A stretch of 45,963 nt of DNA from Burkholderiales bacterium. GTDB lineage: Bacteria > Pseudomonadota > Gammaproteobacteria > Burkholderiales > Burkholderiaceae_D. Positions 42,402-45,963 of the stretch are shown one piece after another (within the stretch, counting starts at the first letter, position 1; the number at the start of each line of letters is the position of its first letter). The stretch covers positions 1 to 45,963 of the forward strand of contig CANJOT010000005.1 in NCBI GenBank assembly GCA_947475815.1, in the 5' to 3' direction. The translations under genes were made by a program, and so were the position numbers. Under the pieces are notes generated by a model that was given only the letters and a program-made list of their open reading frames with translations, had not been told where the DNA came from and did not search any database.

Positions 42402-45400
42402 ATGAACGACAGTCTTCCCAGCACGGTCGCGCTTGCTGCCGCACACCTCCCCGCGGATCTCGGGCCCTTGTCCTGGGTCATCGGTGATATCCGCTCGGCC
42501 CTTGCCGCCTCGCACACTGCACTCATGGGCTTTGCCTCGGACCGGGACGTCACTGCATTGCGTGTCGCGCGCACCTGCCTGCATCAGGCGCATGGCGCAC
42601 TGCAGATGGTCGAGTTGCAGGGCGTTACCATGCTTACTGCCGAGCTCGAACGTCTGTATGAAGTTGCCGAACATGTTTCCGCATCGCGCCTTGCCCAGGA
42701 TATTGAACTCGCCGCCACAAGCATTCACGGCCTCAATGTCTATCTGGAGGACCTGCTCGCGGGTGGAGTGCAGCGGCCACTGCGCCTGTATCCGCAGTAC
42801 AGCGCCCTGCTGACCCGGCGCGGCGCTGAACGCAATCATCCGGCCGACCTGTTTTTTCCCGATCTGAGCATACGGCCGCCGCGCCTGGCTTACGAGCTGG
42901 CCGGCATCCGCCTGGGCGCGGCCATCCCCGACCTGGCTTCCCTGCGTGCCCGCTTCGAGCGCGCTTTACTGTGTCTGCTGCGTGATGCGCAGGCGGATGC
43001 AGCCAGCGCCGAAATGCGCGCGATCGTGGCCAGCATCGTGCCGGTGCCGAGGACCGGTCAGCAGCGTGCATTTTGGTGGGTCGTGCTGGCGCTGTTTGAC
43101 GCGCTGAGTGCGGGTGCCCTGCCGCTTGATCTGCACGTCAAGCGACTCGCTGCGCGGGTCAATCTGCAGATCCGTCGTCTGCACGAGGGTTCACCGACCA
43201 TCTCCGAGCGTCTGCTGCGCGATGCCCTGTATTTTGTCGCATGTGCCCATCCCGGGACAGACCTGGTGCGCGCCGCACAGCGCGTCTATCAGCTTGAGCA
43301 CCTGGTGCCGCTCCAGAATGGATCCACTGACGGCTTATTGCTTGAGCCGGCCCAGCCGGCACTGCATCAGGCGCGTGCAATCCTGCTGTCGGTCAAGCAG
43401 GCCTGGGGCGCGCTGGTCAATGCTGGCGCCACAGACATCGCGGCACGTGCTGACGTATTCGGACGCGAGCTTGCGCGTCTGGGTCCGGTTTGCGCCGGGT
43501 TTGGTCGCACCGGCATCGGTGCTGTCATCGCGTCGCTCAGCACACTTGCTGTCGACGAATTGGCGCCACAGAAGCAGCGTGCCCTTGATGTGGCGACGGC
43601 GCTGCTGTTTCTCGAACATGCACTGGACCATGTGCACCAGCTCGATGACCGTTTCGATGCCCGCGCAGCGGAGGTGGCTGCGCGTGTTCAGGCTTCCGTT
43701 CTTGCGCCCTTGCATGCGTCGGGGCATGAAGTTGATGCGGCGGGTGACGACTGGCTCGACGACATCGCCCGGCGCGCTCAGGACCGCCTGACCACGAGCA
43801 GCGTGGTGAGCGAGTTGCGCGCCAATCTGCGTCAGGTCGAGCAGGATCTTGAGGCATGGTTTCGCGATCCGGCGCGCAGCGGCGTGCTGCCGCATGTCGA
43901 GCATCTGCTTGCTCAGGTTGGCGGCGTCCTGCGGGTCATGGGTCACGATGAGGCGGCGCAAACCGTCAGCAATGCCCGCACCTTGCTGGCGCGTTGTTTG
44001 CGCGATCAGCAGCCGGCATCTGACAGCGAATTTGATCTGCTCGCGCACAATCTGGGTGCGCTTGGTTTTTATTGCGAGGCGCTGTTGCAGCCGGGAGCCG
44101 CGGCCCACCCTTTGTATGCGCTCGACCCGTCCACCGGACGGTTTGCGCCCGCGCCGGCGGTGGTCGCGCCGGCCACCGAGGATGGTCTGGACGATGACGA
44201 AGACCCGTTCATTCAGGAGGCAGCGCTGCAGGACACGGTCGAACTGGAATTGCAGCGCCGCTGCCGTATCGCTCTGGCTCTCGGTACCGCCTGGGCACGA
44301 CAACCCGGTGATGCCGTGCTGGCCGAACGTCTGGGCACGACCCTGCGTCTGGTGCAGCAGGATGCCGTTTTACAGGATGACAGCGGATTGCGCGATCGCG
44401 CCGGGGCACTCCTGAAGCAACTGGCGCTGGTGGCCGATGACGGCACGCAACTGCCCGCCATGCTGGACGGTCTGCGTGCCATGGCGGTGCAGGTCGGAGT
44501 GGGGGACGAGGAGGGCGAAGTCACGCCCGAAGTGAAGCTCGAAGCCACAACCGAAGCCACAACCGAAGCCGCAACCGAAGCCGCAACCGAAGCCGCAACC
44601 GAAGCCGCAACCGAAATTGCGGTTCAGGAGGTGCCGCTGCCCGACCACACGCCCGTGCCCGTACTGGAGACCGCTGCGCACAGCGTCCCTTCGGCGACTA
44701 CCGTCGATGCCGAGTTGCTGGATATTTTTCTCGGTGAGGCGCAGGACGTTCTCGAATCCGTTCACGCTGCGCTGGCCGTGCTGCGGGAGCGGCCACAGGA
44801 CGATGCGGCCTTGCGGGTCGTGCGGCGTGGCTTTCACACCCTCAAGGGTAGCGGGCGGATGGTCGGTCTGCATGATGCAGGCGAGGCCGCCTGGAACATG
44901 GAACAATTGCTCAATACATGCCTGGCCGAACAGCGTCTTGCCACGTCCGGCCTCATTGATCTGATCGGGCAGGCTGCCAGCCAGTTTGCGGTCTGGATGC
45001 GCGAGATCGGCGATGGTCAGGTGCCATCGGACAGCGCTGCGTGGATGCTGCGGCGGATCCAGCAGTCCGGTCTTGAGTTGCCCGATCCCTTGCGCCCTGC
45101 TGCAGGGTTGCCGACCCAGCCGCCGCATGCGGCCGCCGTTGAGACTCGAGGTGCCAATCAAGGTGCCGATCACGGTGTGGATCCGTGCGAGGATGAGGGT
45201 CCCGTCGCTGACTGCGATCCGGACCAGACGCTGCAGACGGCCTGCGCTGACGCGGACGATTTGGTTTTCGAGTTGCCGGTGCCCGCGGAACCTTCAGCTG
45301 TGCCGCTGACCGCAGCCGTAGTGGCCAGCGGGCCGGCACCCGACGCATCGCGTGCCGAGGAGTTCAAGCGCATCGGCAGTCTGCAGATTGCGCTGGCGCT

Positions 45401-45963
45401 CTACAACATCTATCTCAACGAAGCCGATGAACTGCTGCACACACTGGCGCTGGATTTCAGTGCGTGGCGCCACGAGCCCGGCCGCGTACCTTCCGAGCCG
45501 GCCCTGCGCGCCGCGCATTCGCTGGCCGGGTCTTCGGCCACCATCCGGCTGGTCGCCGTGCAGGAACTTGCGCAGGCGGTGGAACGTGTGCTGGAAGCGC
45601 TGGCGGACGCCGGCATGCCGGTGTGGAGTACGGATATCGAAATGCTGGAGCAGGCACTGGAGGGTCTCAGAGCCATGTTGCACCGCTTTGCCGCCGGGCT
45701 GCTGCCGGCGCCTGAACCGCGTTTCACTGAAATGCTGGCCATTCTGGTCCGGTCCATTCGTTCGCGCGACTTGGCCTTGCCGGTGACATTCTCGACCGCC
45801 CGACCGGCGTTGCCGGCAAGCCCGGATGGCGCTGCCGTCATGCAAGCCGGTGCTGGCGAATCTGCTTTGGTGTCATCGAAGACGCACTCCGCCGACGGCG
45901 GGTCATGGCCGGCATCGGGCCCCTGGCACGCCGTGGCACCCATGGTGCCCGCCGAGGCGCTGA
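42402..45963 (+). CDS. chpA: Chemotaxis histidine kinase ChpA/PilL, N-terminal part (open at window end)
   Basis: The hybrid kinase of the Pil-Chp system, cut off by the window edge after about 1187 codons without a stop. The first ~700 residues are helical, with degenerate Hpt-like bundles lacking recognisable His sites. A hypervariable linker with six EATTE/EAATE-type repeats follows (residues 714-737). Two clear Hpt sites come next: H812 in RGFHTLKGSGRM and H1039 in RAAHSLAGSSAT. The ATPase, CheW-like and receiver domains lie beyond the window. The ATG at 42402 has no strong ribosome site. It is the last visible gene of the cluster. Confidence 0.93.
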   Translation, partial: MNDSLPSTVALAAAHLPADLGPLSWVIGDIRSALAASHTALMGFASDRDVTALRVARTCLHQAHGALQMVELQGVTMLTAELERLYEVAEHVSASRLAQDIELAATSIHGLNVYLEDLLAGGVQRPLRLYPQYSALLTRRGAERNHPADLFFPDLSIRPPRLAYELAGIRLGAAIPDLASLRARFERALLCLLRDAQADAASAEMRAIVASIVPVPRTGQQRAFWWVVLALFDALSAGALPLDLHVKRLAARVNLQIRRLHEGSPTISERLLRDALYFVACAHPGTDLVRAAQRVYQLEHLVPLQNGSTDGLLLEPAQPALHQARAILLSVKQAWGALVNAGATDIAARADVFGRELARLGPVCAGFGRTGIGAVIASLSTLAVDELAPQKQRALDVATALLFLEHALDHVHQLDDRFDARAAEVAARVQASVLAPLHASGHEVDAAGDDWLDDIARRAQDRLTTSSVVSELRANLRQVEQDLEAWFRDPARSGVLPHVEHLLAQVGGVLRVMGHDEAAQTVSNARTLLARCLRDQQPASDSEFDLLAHNLGALGFYCEALLQPGAAAHPLYALDPSTGRFAPAPAVVAPATEDGLDDDEDPFIQEAALQDTVELELQRRCRIALALGTAWARQPGDAVLAERLGTTLRLVQQDAVLQDDSGLRDRAGALLKQLALVADDGTQLPAMLDGLRAMAVQVGVGDEEGEVTPEVKLEATTEATTEAATEAATEAATEAATEIAVQEVPLPDHTPVPVLETAAHSVPSATTVDAELLDIFLGEAQDVLESVHAALAVLRERPQDDAALRVVRRGFHTLKGSGRMVGLHDAGEAAWNMEQLLNTCLAEQRLATSGLIDLIGQAASQFAVWMREIGDGQVPSDSAAWMLRRIQQSGLELPDPLRPAAGLPTQPPHAAAVETRGANQGADHGVDPCEDEGPVADCDPDQTLQTACADADDLVFELPVPAEPSAVPLTAAVVASGPAPDASRAEEFKRIGSLQIALALYNIYLNEADELLHTLALDFSAWRHEPGRVPSEPALRAAHSLAGSSATIRLVAVQELAQAVERVLEALADAGMPVWSTDIEMLEQALEGLRAMLHRFAAGLLPAPEPRFTEMLAILVRSIRSRDLALPVTFSTARPALPASPDGAAVMQAGAGESALVSSKTHSADGGSWPASGPWHAVAPMVPAEAL
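44541..44612 (+). repeat. Six tandem 12-bp repeats inside chpA
   Basis: GAAGCCRCAACC repeated six times without interruption: copies 1-2 have A and copies 3-6 have G at the variable position. Each unit encodes Glu-Ala-Thr/Ala-Thr, so copy-number change keeps the frame. It lies in the linker before the Hpt domain at H812. Confidence 0.97.

Overview
This is a GC-rich chromosomal window of housekeeping genes from a betaproteobacterium. It is most likely a member of the order Burkholderiales. The evidence is the gene order: proB / CNP1-like / rppH / proS, pilSR-ampD / nrdAB / histone H1-like, the aroQ-accB-accC-prmA-DUF3426 run, tonB-aroE-mtgA, thiD-thiE-hemL, and rubredoxin-pilGHIJ-chpA. I saw no phage, transposon, integrase, CRISPR array, rRNA or tRNA. 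The genes are tightly packed with many 1-4 nt overlaps, and only two gene-free gaps exceed 300 bp (11741-12276 and 16473-16980).

Layout. 1-7 kb: the end of glutamate 5-kinase (proB); a reverse pair, rppH and a CNP1-like exported protein; prolyl-tRNA synthetase and a lytic transglycosylase; then a reverse group of ffh, an unrecognised 202-aa protein and a GNAT acetyltransferase. 6.8-11.7 kb: a CcsA/YpjD-type membrane protein, a PP0621-like small protein, the PilS/PilR two-component system that controls type IV pilin expression, and AmpD. 11.7-18.7 kb: nrdAB (class Ia ribonucleotide reductase) behind a probable pair of NrdR boxes, a Lys/Ala-rich histone H1-like protein between two clear intrinsic terminators, then YggT and a DUF167 protein. 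18.7-25.8 kb, all reverse: nucleotidyltransferase-like protein, TlpA-type thioredoxin, aroQ, accB, accC, a PrmA-DUF3426 fusion, a PfkB-family kinase and a glycine-zipper lipoprotein. 25.9-35 kb, forward: mpl, a YqiA-like esterase, an SDR, an RNase II-family enzyme, tonB, aroE, mtgA and mgtE. 35-37.9 kb, reverse: thiD-thiE-hemL. 38.1-46 kb, forward: a 54-aa rubredoxin followed by the Pil-Chp twitching chemosensory cluster pilG-pilH-pilI-pilJ-chpA/pilL, the last gene running off the window.

The genes cover translation and protein export (proS, ffh), cell-wall synthesis and recycling (mltG/Slt-like transglycosylase, ampD, mpl, mtgA), DNA precursors (nrdAB), fatty-acid initiation (accBC), aromatic and thiamine/heme precursors (aroQ, aroE, thiDE, hemL), and two separate regulatory modules for type IV pili.

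Most of the window is conventional. The most unusual features are: prmA reading through without a stop into a DUF3426 zinc-ribbon/membrane protein; -10 boxes placed exactly 7 nt before the start codons of mpl and rnb, suggesting leaderless mRNAs; terminator-like hairpins inside the Pil-Chp cluster; a six-copy 12-bp in-frame repeat in chpA; a three-copy 14-bp repeat before proS; and an uncharacterised protein downstream of ffh. Nothing here convinces me that it is an entirely new biological system.
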